NCBI GenBank assembly: GCA_023382675.1
Contig: JAHDWN010000012.1
Location: 1-64,000 of the forward strand
From: Anaerolineae bacterium
GTDB taxonomy: Bacteria > Chloroflexota > Anaerolineae > Aggregatilineales > Phototrophicaceae
Reading direction: 5' to 3'
DNA length: 64,000 nucleotides
Below the pieces are notes generated by a model, which was given only the letters and a program-made list of their open reading frames with translations, searched no databases and had not been told where the DNA came from. Positions 8,026 to 16,621 of the stretch are shown here, in pieces; the first letter of the stretch is position 1, and every line of letters starts with the position of its first letter. The position numbers and the translations under genes are program-made.

Positions 8026-8979
8026 TTGACAAACACGTTGGCGGGTCTGGTCGTACAGGAGCAGAGTGGATTCTTCTGGGTAGAAACGTCCGGTGGTCAT
8101 ATCTATATGTGCAGGTTGCGCGGGCGATTGCTTGAGCAGGCACAGTCGGCAGATATAGCCGCCATCGGGGATCGCGTACAGATCACGGCCGTTGACGCTT
8201 CGACGGGAACTATTGAATCGGTCGAGCCGCGCAAAAGCATTCTTTCCCGTGCCTTGCGGACAGAGGGAAATCGTGGTGCGGGCGCAGCCGAACGCGAACA
8301 AGTCATTATTGCAAATGCCGATCAAGCGATATTTGTTTTTGCGGCGGCACAACCCACGCCCAGCATGCGGATGCTGGATCGGTTTCTTGTGGTTGGCGAA
8401 AAATCTGGCATCGACGATCTCGTCATCGTCATCAACAAAGTCGATCTCGACGGCGCTGCACCGACGATTTCGCGCTTCGATCTTTATCAGCAACTTGGAT
8501 ACAAGCTTCTGCACACCAGCGCTTTGCGCCACGAAGGGATAAATGCGCTGCGCGAGCTGCTCAAAGACCGGATTTCCGTCTTTACCGGGCCGTCCGGCGT
8601 CGGCAAAAGCAGCCTGCTCAACCAGGTCCAGCCCGGCCTTGCGCGCTCAGTTAGGAGCGTGAGCCAAACTCGCCACGAAGGGTTGCATACGACGCGCGAC
8701 AGCGAACTGGTAAAACTTGACTTTGGCGGCTATCTGGCGGATACGCCCGGCATCCGGACGCTCAATATCTGGGATGTCGAGCCAGAAGAGCTGGATGCTT
8801 ACTTCCGTGAAATTGCACCACTGGTCGCAGAATGCCGTTTCGCGGACTGCTCACATCGCAACGAACCGGGCTGTGCAGTGCGGACTGCCGTGGCTGATGG
8901 AAAGATCAGTCACAGCCGCTATCAAAGCTATTGCAGCCTGCGCGAGGAGATGGAAGCTGCCCTGGACGCCATGTACTGA
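8026..8979 (+). CDS. rsgA: Ribosome small-subunit-dependent GTPase RsgA
   Basis: The 317-residue protein shows the circularly permuted GTPase order typical of RsgA/YjeQ. An OB-fold lies at about 1-75, then NKVD (137-140, G4), then the P-loop GPSGVGKSS (188-196, G1) and DTPG (239-242, G3). A C-terminal zinc site has CRFADCSH followed by EPGC. RsgA helps the late maturation of the 30S subunit and is stimulated by it. The start is TTG at 8026 because AGGAAGGAG at 8009-8017 is correctly spaced; the ATG at 8018 opens a frame that stops after three codons. Confidence 0.95.
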   Translation: MTNTLAGLVVQEQSGFFWVETSGGHIYMCRLRGRLLEQAQSADIAAIGDRVQITAVDASTGTIESVEPRKSILSRALRTEGNRGAGAAEREQVIIANADQAIFVFAAAQPTPSMRMLDRFLVVGEKSGIDDLVIVINKVDLDGAAPTISRFDLYQQLGYKLLHTSALRHEGINALRELLKDRISVFTGPSGVGKSSLLNQVQPGLARSVRSVSQTRHEGLHTTRDSELVKLDFGGYLADTPGIRTLNIWDVEPEELDAYFREIAPLVAECRFADCSHRNEPGCAVRTAVADGKISHSRYQSYCSLREEMEAALDAMY

Positions 8980-9029
8980 TTGTAGATTATGGCCGCCATC
9001 AACGCATTAAATCGAGTAGAATGAAACTG

Positions 9030-9053
9030 CGCAGCACAACCTGCGTGTTTTTT
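9030..9053 (+). terminator. Possible weak terminator after rsgA
   Basis: CGCAG (9030-9034) and CTGCG (9041-9045) form a short stem with a 6-base loop, followed by TG and six T (9048-9053). Stem length is marginal, but the T-run is good and it lies between rsgA and the kinase gene. Confidence 0.4.
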
Positions 9054-9071
9054 CAGTGAGGAGATTGCGGC

Positions 9072-11108
9072 TTGTCTACTTCACTCATCGGCCAGTCACT
9101 TGGCAAAATCCAGATCAGAGAACTCTTAGGGCGCGGCGGGATGGCGACCGTCTATAAAGGGTATCAGTCGGATATTGATCGCTATGTTGCTATCAAAGTC
9201 CTCACGCCGATCCCGGAAATGGATGTCGCGTTTGTCGAGCGTTTCAAGCTCGAAGCCCGCACCATCGCGCGCTTACAGCACCCACACATTTTGCCTCTTT
9301 ATGATTATGGCGATGACAAAGGTCTTCTCTATCTGGTGACTGCTTATATATCCGGTGGGTCGCTCGCAGATCGCTTGATACATGGCCCCATGCCTTTGCC
9401 AACCATCAGCCGCATTCTCCGTGAAGTTGCCTCGGCCTTAGACTATGCCCATCGCCAGGGCATTGTCCACCGCGATATTAAGCCGGGGAACATCCTGCTC
9501 AGCGATGAAGGCTATGCTCTGCTGGCGGATTTTGGCATCGTCAAATTGCTTGAGAGCACAAACACGACTGCCAATCTCACCAATCCATCCGGCGTCGTCG
9601 GCACGCCTGCCTATATGTCACCAGAGCAGGCTAACGGTCAGGAAATCGATGGCAGGAACGACATTTATGCTCTCGGCGTCGTGCTCTACGAAATGATCAC
9701 GGGTCGGCAGCCGTTCCAGGCTGAAACGCCGGTTCAACTCTTGCTCAAGCATCTGACCGAACCACCGCCGTATGTTCGGGATTTCAACCAGGACGTTCCG
9801 CCGGCGATTGACATCGTCTTGCAGCGCGCTCTTGCCAAAGATCCCGATGATCGCTACCAGACAGCGACCGCTTTTGCCGAGGCATTCAGCCAGGCCATTG
9901 GCGGCGTCGATACGATTATGCTGACAGGAGATAGCCTGGCCGCTCCGAATAAGCCGAAGACGAGCGAGACAGCGAAGACCGCCGCGCTCACGTCTACCGA
10001 GCCGTATACGAAGCGACCAGGTGTCAATCAGAAGACTGTCACCTTGTTGATGTTAGCGGCTGCGGCGCTGGCACTCATCCTGGCGGTCGCGGCGCTGCTG
10101 ACGGCCAATCAGCGCGATTCGATGACGCCGGTGTCCACTGACGTGCCTACCACAGCACCGACCGTCGCCGCTCTCGTGGCGACGCCTGTGCCTGCCGCTC
10201 CGCGCTTCGGCGTCGCCAGTTTTACCACCACTTCGGTTCCGGGGGATACACTCAACTTGAGCGTCGAAGATCTTGCGCCGCTGCCAGCCGGCACGACCTA
10301 CACTGCCTGGCTGGAAAACTCAGCCGAAGCACAAATTCTTCGCCTGGGGACACTGAGTCTGGATGCGCTCGGCAGGGGCATATTGACCTATACCGAGCCT
10401 GACAATATGCCCTTGCCTGCCATCTACAATCGCATCTTTCTGACTGCCGAGCGCGAGGCTGGCGATGCCCCAACAGGTGATGTGCTTTACAGTGGCAGCG
10501 TGCCGATCGCTGTCACCACGGCGCTGCACAACATTCTCTGGGCTTCCGACGAGGGTATCCAGGGCGGGAGCTTGCTCGATGGCGCGCTGACCGAGGCTGG
10601 CATCGCTCTTCAGCACAGCGGCCTGGCCGCAAGTGCAACGAATGTCGGTGGTTTGCACCAGCACGCCGAACACACCATCAACATTCTCCTCGGTACGAGA
10701 GACGATCTTGATGGCGATGGGAGCGGGACAAACCCTGGTCGGGGTATCGGCGTCAGATTCTTCCTGGATCAAATCGATCAACACCTGCAAATGGCGGGAA
10801 GCGACCCAGAGGCTGATTTTGCCGTGCAAACACAGATCGAATATGTGCGTGTCTGCCTGGTCAACGCACGTAACCGCATGGATGAGGTCGTCGCCCTGGA
10901 ACATGAACTGCTCGCTGCCAGTGATTTAGAAGCGGTAGCGACGCAGCGCAATCGTTCGACTGAGGTCGGTGCTGCCCTGATCGAGGGGGTAGATCTCAAC
11001 GAAAACGGGACGGTTGAGTTGTTCGAGGGCGAATGCGGACTTCAGCAGGTTGGCGAATCGGGCATCGTTATGGGGAATCTGACGCTGCAAGCAGCAGGGG
11101 ATTCATGA
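9072..11108 (+). CDS. Membrane serine/threonine protein kinase with extracytoplasmic domain
   Basis: Residues 10-270 are a Hanks-type kinase with GRGGMATVYKG (20-30), catalytic Lys42, HRDIKPGN (133-140), DFG (153-155) and TPAYMSPEQ. A linker and one membrane segment (about 322-345) follow. The outer part (about 365-678) begins with a beta domain like the RskA C-terminus (PAGTTYTAWL). It ends in a helical domain with two EF-hand-like loops, DLDGDGSG and DLNENGTVELFE (from residue 641). There are no PASTA repeats. The TTG start at 9072 follows GAGGAG. Its stop overlaps the next start (ATGA), which links it to the beta-propeller lipoprotein. Confidence 0.9.
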   Translation: MSTSLIGQSLGKIQIRELLGRGGMATVYKGYQSDIDRYVAIKVLTPIPEMDVAFVERFKLEARTIARLQHPHILPLYDYGDDKGLLYLVTAYISGGSLADRLIHGPMPLPTISRILREVASALDYAHRQGIVHRDIKPGNILLSDEGYALLADFGIVKLLESTNTTANLTNPSGVVGTPAYMSPEQANGQEIDGRNDIYALGVVLYEMITGRQPFQAETPVQLLLKHLTEPPPYVRDFNQDVPPAIDIVLQRALAKDPDDRYQTATAFAEAFSQAIGGVDTIMLTGDSLAAPNKPKTSETAKTAALTSTEPYTKRPGVNQKTVTLLMLAAAALALILAVAALLTANQRDSMTPVSTDVPTTAPTVAALVATPVPAAPRFGVASFTTTSVPGDTLNLSVEDLAPLPAGTTYTAWLENSAEAQILRLGTLSLDALGRGILTYTEPDNMPLPAIYNRIFLTAEREAGDAPTGDVLYSGSVPIAVTTALHNILWASDEGIQGGSLLDGALTEAGIALQHSGLAASATNVGGLHQHAEHTINILLGTRDDLDGDGSGTNPGRGIGVRFFLDQIDQHLQMAGSDPEADFAVQTQIEYVRVCLVNARNRMDEVVALEHELLAASDLEAVATQRNRSTEVGAALIEGVDLNENGTVELFEGECGLQQVGESGIVMGNLTLQAAGDS

Positions 11109-12343
11109 GCGAATATTCTCGCTTCAGGTCACACTTGCATCTGTCCAAATATGCTCAACTGAGCGCGATTCTCTTGTTTGTTTCGTTCGTGTTCGTGGCC
11201 TGTGGGCCGACTACGCAGCAAGATACTGGCCCGCGTGGCAATCCGACTACTGCCACGCCGCAGCCCTGGCTCGTTTCCGCCGTACCTATCACGCTGGATA
11301 GCGTCGCCGATATTCAAGCCATGGGACGTCTTGATCAACCCGATGTTGCCAGCACCATCATGGATGCTGCCTTATCGCCGGACAATACGCGGTTGGGTGT
11401 ACTCACCAACACACAGCTTGTCGTCTGGGATCTGTTGACCGGCGAGACGGTTTTTTTCACCGGGCGGGGCGATGCCACGCAGCTTTTCTATTCACCAGAT
11501 AAAGCCGAACTCTATGGTCTGACGCCCGGCGGCACAGGGCTGATCTTCGATGCGGAGACCGGCGCGTTAGATAATAGTTATCGCGGACACGACGCTTATA
11601 GTGGTGTGGCTGCCTTTGATCGCGAGGCTGGGTGGCTGGCGCTCGGTGGCTTGGACGGCGTAGTCAAGGTCTGGGATCCGCTGGAGCGCACTTCGCTGGC
11701 GACCATCAGCGCCCATGAGGAAGCCATCGTCGCGCTGGCTTTATCGCCTGATGGTGACTATCTTGCGTCCGCGACGAGCCGCCAGGTGCGCCTCTGGGAT
11801 TGGCGTGTACGCAGCCAGATCCAACAGTGGAATACAGGCTCGGACATCGCGCGGCTCGCCTTCTCGCCCGATGGCGAACTCGTCGCTGCCGGCACGCGCA
11901 GCGGTGCTTCCCTCTGGAATGTGGCGGATGGTGAGCAAGTCTACGACTTCAGGCTGGCCCCGAACGGCGCGTCACGGGTTCTTGCTTTCTCTCCAGATGG
12001 TCACTTTTTTATCGGCGGCAGTGACTCGGCAGGGCTGCATCTCTGGTCGCTCACCGATGGCGCGCTGGTCTCCTCGCTGCCGGAGCTGGAAGGCAGTCGG
12101 TTGGCGGCACGTTTTTCGCCCGACAGCACGCTCTTGATCACGGCGAGTTTTGGCGGTGCGGCGAGCATCTGGAACTTGACCAATATCACAGGCGATACGC
12201 TCAGCCGTGCGCCACTGCCGCTGCCCTCAACCGAGATCATCGACGTTTTCTGGACAGATGACGGGCGTCTCTTACTCTTTATCGATGCGCGCGGCCCGAT
12301 CTATGCTGTCGGCATTCCCGAAACCAGCACCGAGACACCGTAG
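11105..12343 (+). CDS. WD40-type beta-propeller lipoprotein
   Basis: The start at 11105 overlaps the kinase stop by four bases; the frame is open further upstream, but that stretch lies within the kinase gene. Residues 14-31 are a lipoprotein signal ending VFVAC, so Cys is the expected lipid anchor. The mature 380 residues contain about seven WD40-like units, each with a 'LAFSPDGELVAAG' or 'VRLWDWRV' style motif. The propeller should sit on the outer face of the membrane as a binding platform. Coupling to the kinase suggests the two act together, for example with the propeller presenting a ligand to the kinase outer domain. That role is inferred from context. Confidence 0.9.
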   Translation: MSEYSRFRSHLHLSKYAQLSAILLFVSFVFVACGPTTQQDTGPRGNPTTATPQPWLVSAVPITLDSVADIQAMGRLDQPDVASTIMDAALSPDNTRLGVLTNTQLVVWDLLTGETVFFTGRGDATQLFYSPDKAELYGLTPGGTGLIFDAETGALDNSYRGHDAYSGVAAFDREAGWLALGGLDGVVKVWDPLERTSLATISAHEEAIVALALSPDGDYLASATSRQVRLWDWRVRSQIQQWNTGSDIARLAFSPDGELVAAGTRSGASLWNVADGEQVYDFRLAPNGASRVLAFSPDGHFFIGGSDSAGLHLWSLTDGALVSSLPELEGSRLAARFSPDSTLLITASFGGAASIWNLTNITGDTLSRAPLPLPSTEIIDVFWTDDGRLLLFIDARGPIYAVGIPETSTETP

Positions 12344-13396
12344 ATGCAACCGGTCACGGCATCCCCCTCGCGCTTGACTCCGGCGCAGCGTCATTTTCGT
12401 GCCTTTGGCCGCCGATTAACTCGCTTTGTTGAGGCCTGGCTTACCAGGACAACCATCACCGGCAGCGAAAACATCCCCCTGCAAGGCCCGGTCATTTTCG
12501 CCGGCAATCATGCGTCAACTTACGACGCTGTCTTGATTATTGCCCATTTGCCAGAAGCCACAGAACTCGTTGGCCCCGGTGATTTCAAGCTGCTGTTTCC
12601 CGCCGAGCACGTGATCGAGCTGGCAGGCATCGTTCGCATCAAGCGGGCGACGCTCGACCGCGACAGCCTCCGGTTGATGAGCGGAGCGCTCGAAGCCGGG
12701 CTTAATCTCGCGCTCTTTCCCGAAGGTGGTACCTGGGAAAAACGTTTGGAAGATGTCAAGCCGGGCGTGGCTTACCTCTCGCACATGCATCATGTGCCCG
12801 TCGTGCCCATCAGCTTTGGTGGCACCTATCAGGTCTGGCGCAAGCTCATGCTCCTCCAGCGCCCGGAGATTCACATCCATTTTGGTGAGCCGCTGCCGCC
12901 GGTCGAAATTGTGGATCGCAAGCAGCGGGCGCAGGCCTTACACGATTACAGCCTCATGCTCATGCGGCACATCTACGAGCACCTGCCGTCTGAAGATCAG
13001 GCGCGTTACGACAACGCTGCTCGTGCGCGTTATCGGGCGGAACTCGTTGCTGACGCAGCAGATACGCTTTCCGACAGGGGGATGGATTTTTCAGTGCTGG
13101 CGGAATTTGCGAGCAAGCCCAATCTGATCAGCCCGCTCTGGCGCAATGCCCGGCTGCCGCTCAAGCCGCTGGCACGCCACGACCGGTTCTATCCCGCCGC
13201 CGATTTCGTCATCGCCGCCGAGCGATTGTGCAGCGCCCTGAACGGCGAATTTGCCGGTTATCTGAACTATCGCCTGGGGGATGAAAAGGCAGCGCAGGCG
13301 CTCGACGAGCTTGACGCGCTTCAGCAGTTTGCGCTGGATGCGCACCGTAGCGGGCACAAACTCAAATTCATGGTCAGCGAGACGTTGGTGGATTGA
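12344..13396 (+). CDS. PlsC-family acyltransferase
   Basis: The 350-residue protein carries the LPLAT motifs: block I NHASTYD (an HX4D catalytic pair), block II-like VRIKRATLDRDS, block III FPEGGTWE and block IV VPVVPISFGG. It transfers acyl groups, most often to lysophosphatidic acid in phospholipid synthesis, but the acceptor is not fixed by sequence. It has about 120 extra C-terminal residues of helical type beyond the usual PlsC core, of unknown role. Its ATG directly follows the stop of the propeller gene with no gap, so it is the third gene of that cassette. It converges on def. Confidence 0.88.
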   Translation: MQPVTASPSRLTPAQRHFRAFGRRLTRFVEAWLTRTTITGSENIPLQGPVIFAGNHASTYDAVLIIAHLPEATELVGPGDFKLLFPAEHVIELAGIVRIKRATLDRDSLRLMSGALEAGLNLALFPEGGTWEKRLEDVKPGVAYLSHMHHVPVVPISFGGTYQVWRKLMLLQRPEIHIHFGEPLPPVEIVDRKQRAQALHDYSLMLMRHIYEHLPSEDQARYDNAARARYRAELVADAADTLSDRGMDFSVLAEFASKPNLISPLWRNARLPLKPLARHDRFYPAADFVIAAERLCSALNGEFAGYLNYRLGDEKAAQALDELDALQQFALDAHRSGHKLKFMVSETLVD

Positions 13397-13398
13397 TG

Positions 13399-13935
13399 CT
13401 ATTCGGCCAGAGGGGGCACTTCGTCGGCTTCTTCTTCCGGCGCGGCTTTCCAGATTTCACTCGCAATGTCGATGTAAAGCTGCCCATTCAGATGATCGAT
13501 TTCGTGCTGGAAAACACGGGCTAACCAGCCACTGGCTTTGATGCGGATCGGCTTGCCGTGCCGATCTTGCGCCTTGATGGTGACACTTTCGTGGCGGTCA
13601 ACCCTGCCGAAGAAACCTGGAATCGAGAGGCAGGCTTCCACGCCTTCGACCATGTCTTTACTGGCCTTGATGATTTCCGGGTTTGCCAGCACGTAGAGGA
13701 CGCCGGATTCCTTGCCGTATTCTTTCTGGCTCTCCTCGTCATCAGGCAAACGCACGACGAGCAACCGTTGACTGACGGCGACTTGCGGCGCAGCCAGCCC
13801 TACTCCGGGGGCGTCAAGCATCGTCTCGACCATGTCATCAACCAGCTTTTGCAGGTTGTTACCGAAGTCAGCGACCTTGTTCGCTTTCCGCCGCAGGATG
13901 GGGTCTTCCAATGAGACGATTTTGCGTAGCGCCAT
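13399..13935 (-). CDS. def: Peptide deformylase
   Basis: The 178-residue enzyme removes the formyl group from nascent N-terminal Met. The three family motifs are present: GVGLAAPQ, then ACLSIPG in place of the common EGCLS, with the metal-binding Cys kept, and HEIDHLNG with the two metal His and catalytic Glu. Length is normal, with a short acidic C-terminal tail. The gene stands alone, without the usual fmt or priA neighbour. It ends two bases from the PlsC stop, so the two genes are convergent. Confidence 0.95.
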   Translation of the reverse strand: MALRKIVSLEDPILRRKANKVADFGNNLQKLVDDMVETMLDAPGVGLAAPQVAVSQRLLVVRLPDDEESQKEYGKESGVLYVLANPEIIKASKDMVEGVEACLSIPGFFGRVDRHESVTIKAQDRHGKPIRIKASGWLARVFQHEIDHLNGQLYIDIASEIWKAAPEEEADEVPPLAE

Positions 13936-14150
13936 GAGCTTTCTTGTGATCTATCAATTCAGGATTGAAGTGAATTATAGCGGCCCATTTCTCGACTCCT
14001 AGGGTGATATTCCCTGTGTTCAGCTGAGCAGGTGGGTGTCGGACAAGCAAGCGGCAGCTAAGATTGAGCGCAGTGATGCGTCTTGAAACCTCACAAATGT
14101 TCTATTTCGCGGCATGTAGAGATAGGTCTGTGAACACAAGAGGATGCAAC

Positions 14151-14624
14151 ATGAACAGCTTGACTCAGCAGTTTGAGATCTTGCACGCGACTGTTAAGCT
14201 GCGCGACTTGTTACTCAGCGCAGCCAGTGACGACGATCTGGCCTACCGTCTGCCGGGCGACAACCCGACACTGGGCGAATTGTTCCGTGAATTGGGCGAG
14301 GTCGAGCATTCGTATGCCCAGGCGTTCAAGACGTTCAAGCAGGACTTCGAGTATCGCCACCCAGATCCGACGATTGCCGGCAGCAAAGCGCGCCTGGGGG
14401 AATGGTTCAAGACGCTGGATAGTGAGATCGAGACGACGCTGACAGCCTTATCCGACGAGGATATTCAAAGCAAGATCATCGTGCGCACTCACTGGCAAGC
14501 GCCGGTAATGATCATGTTTCACACCTACCGCGAATGCTTCTTGATCTTCGCGGCAAAGGCGGCGGTCTACTTCCGCGCGCTCAAGAAACCACTGCCCGAT
14601 CAGGTTTTGTGGTGGATCGGGTAG
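14151..14624 (+). CDS. DinB-like four-helix protein
   Basis: The ATG at 14151 follows AAGAGGATG and starts a 157-residue protein; the upstream in-frame extension has no protein character. It begins with helices (FEILHATVKLRDLLLS), then LGELFRELGEVEHSYAQAF, and has a later HTYRE helix, in keeping with the DinB/YfiT four-helix bundle. Canonical members bind a metal through three His; here His residues are seen in VEHSYA and FHTYRE, so the site may be complete or partial. The substrate is unknown. The 215 bases between def and this start contain no other gene I can support. Confidence 0.7.
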   Translation: MNSLTQQFEILHATVKLRDLLLSAASDDDLAYRLPGDNPTLGELFRELGEVEHSYAQAFKTFKQDFEYRHPDPTIAGSKARLGEWFKTLDSEIETTLTALSDEDIQSKIIVRTHWQAPVMIMFHTYRECFLIFAAKAAVYFRALKKPLPDQVLWWIG

Positions 14625-14671
14625 CCTATGGGATCGACGCGATGCTCAGGTTGCACATCGGGCACTGAGAT

Positions 14672-15121
14672 CTAGAAATCGGGCGAACCGTCGCCATCGA
14701 GCAATCCGCCCAGCATATACTCGTCGTTATCGTTCTGCTCACGCGGACGGGTGTCGTTGTCGCGCATCCGGTTCACGCGTTTGAGGCGTTCCATTGTTGC
14801 CGGGGGCAGATCATCAAATTCAGAGGACGGCTTGTGAACGCCCTGGCTGTCGTCATTCTGCTGCTTGGCGCGTTCTCTGGCTAGCGCATCATCAAAATCG
14901 ACGGCCTCGGCCATTTGCCGCAGATCTACGCGCGGGCGTGGGATGTAGATCGATTCGACTTCGGTGTCATCACGCTGTGAACTGCGCAACAGCAGCCCCA
15001 TGAAAGACCATAAACTGCGGCCAGTCACTCTCAATACCAACAGCAACATGACGAAAAGCGTTCCCGCACACACCACCGCGAATCCGGCGATAGCGATAAC
15101 CAGCGCGCTATTGTCCTGCAT
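14672..15121 (-). CDS. Small membrane-anchored protein with acidic tail
   Basis: I cannot assign a family to this 149-residue protein. Residues 6-30 are one strong membrane segment. A short amphipathic stretch (SFMGLLLRSS) follows, then about 100 hydrophilic residues rich in Asp, Arg and Asn, ending in LGGLLDGDGSPDF. The likely topology is an N-terminal anchor with a flexible cytoplasmic tail. Neighbours are unrelated in orientation, so context gives no clue. Confidence 0.65.
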   Translation of the reverse strand: MQDNSALVIAIAGFAVVCAGTLFVMLLLVLRVTGRSLWSFMGLLLRSSQRDDTEVESIYIPRPRVDLRQMAEAVDFDDALARERAKQQNDDSQGVHKPSSEFDDLPPATMERLKRVNRMRDNDTRPREQNDNDEYMLGGLLDGDGSPDF

Positions 15122-15189
15122 AAACGGATCCCATCACCTCATTGAAGCGGTCTTCTTGACCATTGTATATCCGTTTTCAGGCAGGTGCG

Positions 15190-15657
15190 CTAGCTCGCCA
15201 TTGCCGATTGGGTCAGTTTTTGCAGTGCTTCCAGGTAATACTGCCAGGCTTCCGCGTGGTGTTTACGCTCTTGCTGTTCGTAGAGGCTGTAGGGTTTGTG
15301 GATAACCGTTACCATTACGCCGTTAGCACATGGCTCGAAACTAATACTGACGCTGCGCGGCGCGCGCTTTTCATGATCCCACTTCCAGGTAAACGCCAGC
15401 TTTCTGCCCCGCTCGACAAAGGTGTATTGGCCGCGAAGGTGCAAGCCCATTTCCTCCCAGGCGAAATGAAACGTGCCGCCCTGGCGCGCGTGGATCTCCA
15501 CTTTTGGCGCCCACCAGCGCGTCACGAGTCCTGGGCGCACGAAATAGTCGAACAACAACTCCGGCGTAATATTAGGATATTGCGCTGCGACGATGATGCG
15601 ATCAATGGTCGAAGGCAACTGAACGGGAGCGCGAACATCACTCGTTGGCACGCTCAT
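15190..15657 (-). CDS. SRPBCC/AHSA1-type START-fold protein
   Basis: The chosen ATG at 15657 gives 155 residues; the frame is open upstream to 15903, but that stretch overlaps the divergent SDR gene. The protein has the AHSA1 pattern: an early ELLFDYFVRPGLVTRWWAPK, then GGTFHFAWEE, and a terminal helix EAWQYYLEALQKL. Such proteins form a helix-grip pocket that binds small hydrophobic ligands or acts as an Hsp90-activator-like module. The specific role is unknown. It is divergent from the SDR gene. Confidence 0.8.
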   Translation of the reverse strand: MSVPTSDVRAPVQLPSTIDRIIVAAQYPNITPELLFDYFVRPGLVTRWWAPKVEIHARQGGTFHFAWEEMGLHLRGQYTFVERGRKLAFTWKWDHEKRAPRSVSISFEPCANGVMVTVIHKPYSLYEQQERKHHAEAWQYYLEALQKLTQSAMAS

Positions 15658-15786
15658 ATGAAACCCCTTGCAACTTCGCCTAACCCCATTATAAACAAAA
15701 CCTAAACTACTCGCGCCTTCCAATTGTTGGGGGATATGGCGATGCGGGGTATCATGCAAACAGATCTCGGCGTCGGGGAAAACATA

Positions 15787-16536
15787 ATGCAAATCGCGCT
15801 TCAGGAGCAGGTCGCGCTCGTGACCGGGGCGGCGCACAGAGTCGGTAAAGCCATCGCCCTTGAACTCGCCCGGCATGGTGTTCACCTGCTGGTGCATTAT
15901 CACAGCGCATCAGAAGAGACGGTGAAGGAGACACTGCGCGACATCAAGTCTTTCGGCGTTGATGCCTTCGCGGTGCAAGCTGACATCAGCCAACCCCAGG
16001 CCATCGACCATATCTTTGCTGAGCTGCGCAACCGGTTTAGCCGTCTGAATATCCTGGTCAACAGTGCGGCAAACTTTCAGAAGCGCACTTTGATGGAAGT
16101 CACGCTTGAAGAGTGGGAAGAAACGCTGCGCATCAATCTGACTGCGCCTATGCTGTGTACTCAGGCGGCTGTCCGCATGATGCGAGAAAACACGCCTCCC
16201 GGCGGTTGTATCGTCAACATCTGCGACAAGGGCGCAATCCAGCCCTGGCCTGCCTATGCCCATCATGGCATCAGTAAGGCCGCGCTGCATATGCTTAGTA
16301 AGGTGAGTGCGGCCAGCTTTGGTCCGGAGAACATTCGCGTCAATGCGATCATCCCTGGCAAAGTGCTCAAACCACCGACGTATTCGGATGATGCCTGGGA
16401 AAAGGGCGCGGAAGATGTCCCGCTGCGCCGAACGGGTACGGCGGAAGATGTGGCGCGCGCGGTTGCTTATCTTTGCACTGAAGATTGGCTGTCCGGGGTG
16501 ACGATCCGCGTCGATGGCGGCGAATACTTGACGTGA
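15787..16536 (+). CDS. Pteridine-reductase-like SDR oxidoreductase lacking the catalytic Tyr
   Basis: The 249-residue protein has the Rossmann motif TGAAHRVG and a HYHSAS segment typical of the PTR1/FolM branch, then VNSAANF in place of NNAG. It carries an Asp (D147) at the position where PTR1 has its catalytic Asp. Thirteen residues on, where the catalytic Tyr is expected, there is His160 (YAHHGISK), while Lys164 is kept. The ATG at 15787 was chosen because the NADP-binding strand begins six residues later; earlier in-frame ATGs exist. It may use another proton donor or be a binding protein. Confidence 0.85.
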   Translation: MQIALQEQVALVTGAAHRVGKAIALELARHGVHLLVHYHSASEETVKETLRDIKSFGVDAFAVQADISQPQAIDHIFAELRNRFSRLNILVNSAANFQKRTLMEVTLEEWEETLRINLTAPMLCTQAAVRMMRENTPPGGCIVNICDKGAIQPWPAYAHHGISKAALHMLSKVSAASFGPENIRVNAIIPGKVLKPPTYSDDAWEKGAEDVPLRRTGTAEDVARAVAYLCTEDWLSGVTIRVDGGEYLT

Positions 16537-16621
16537 GCGCCTCGACATCTTTATGCGCCTGTCACTGCCCGCCGATGTAGGATGACATCATCGCAGCGCA
16601 TGTCTGGTCCAGCATGTTCTT

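Noticed and set aside
13936-14150. Short gene between def and the DinB gene (a frame at 13868-14050)
   Set aside because: It overlaps the def coding start on the same strand in another frame, lacks a ribosome site and has no protein-like pattern.
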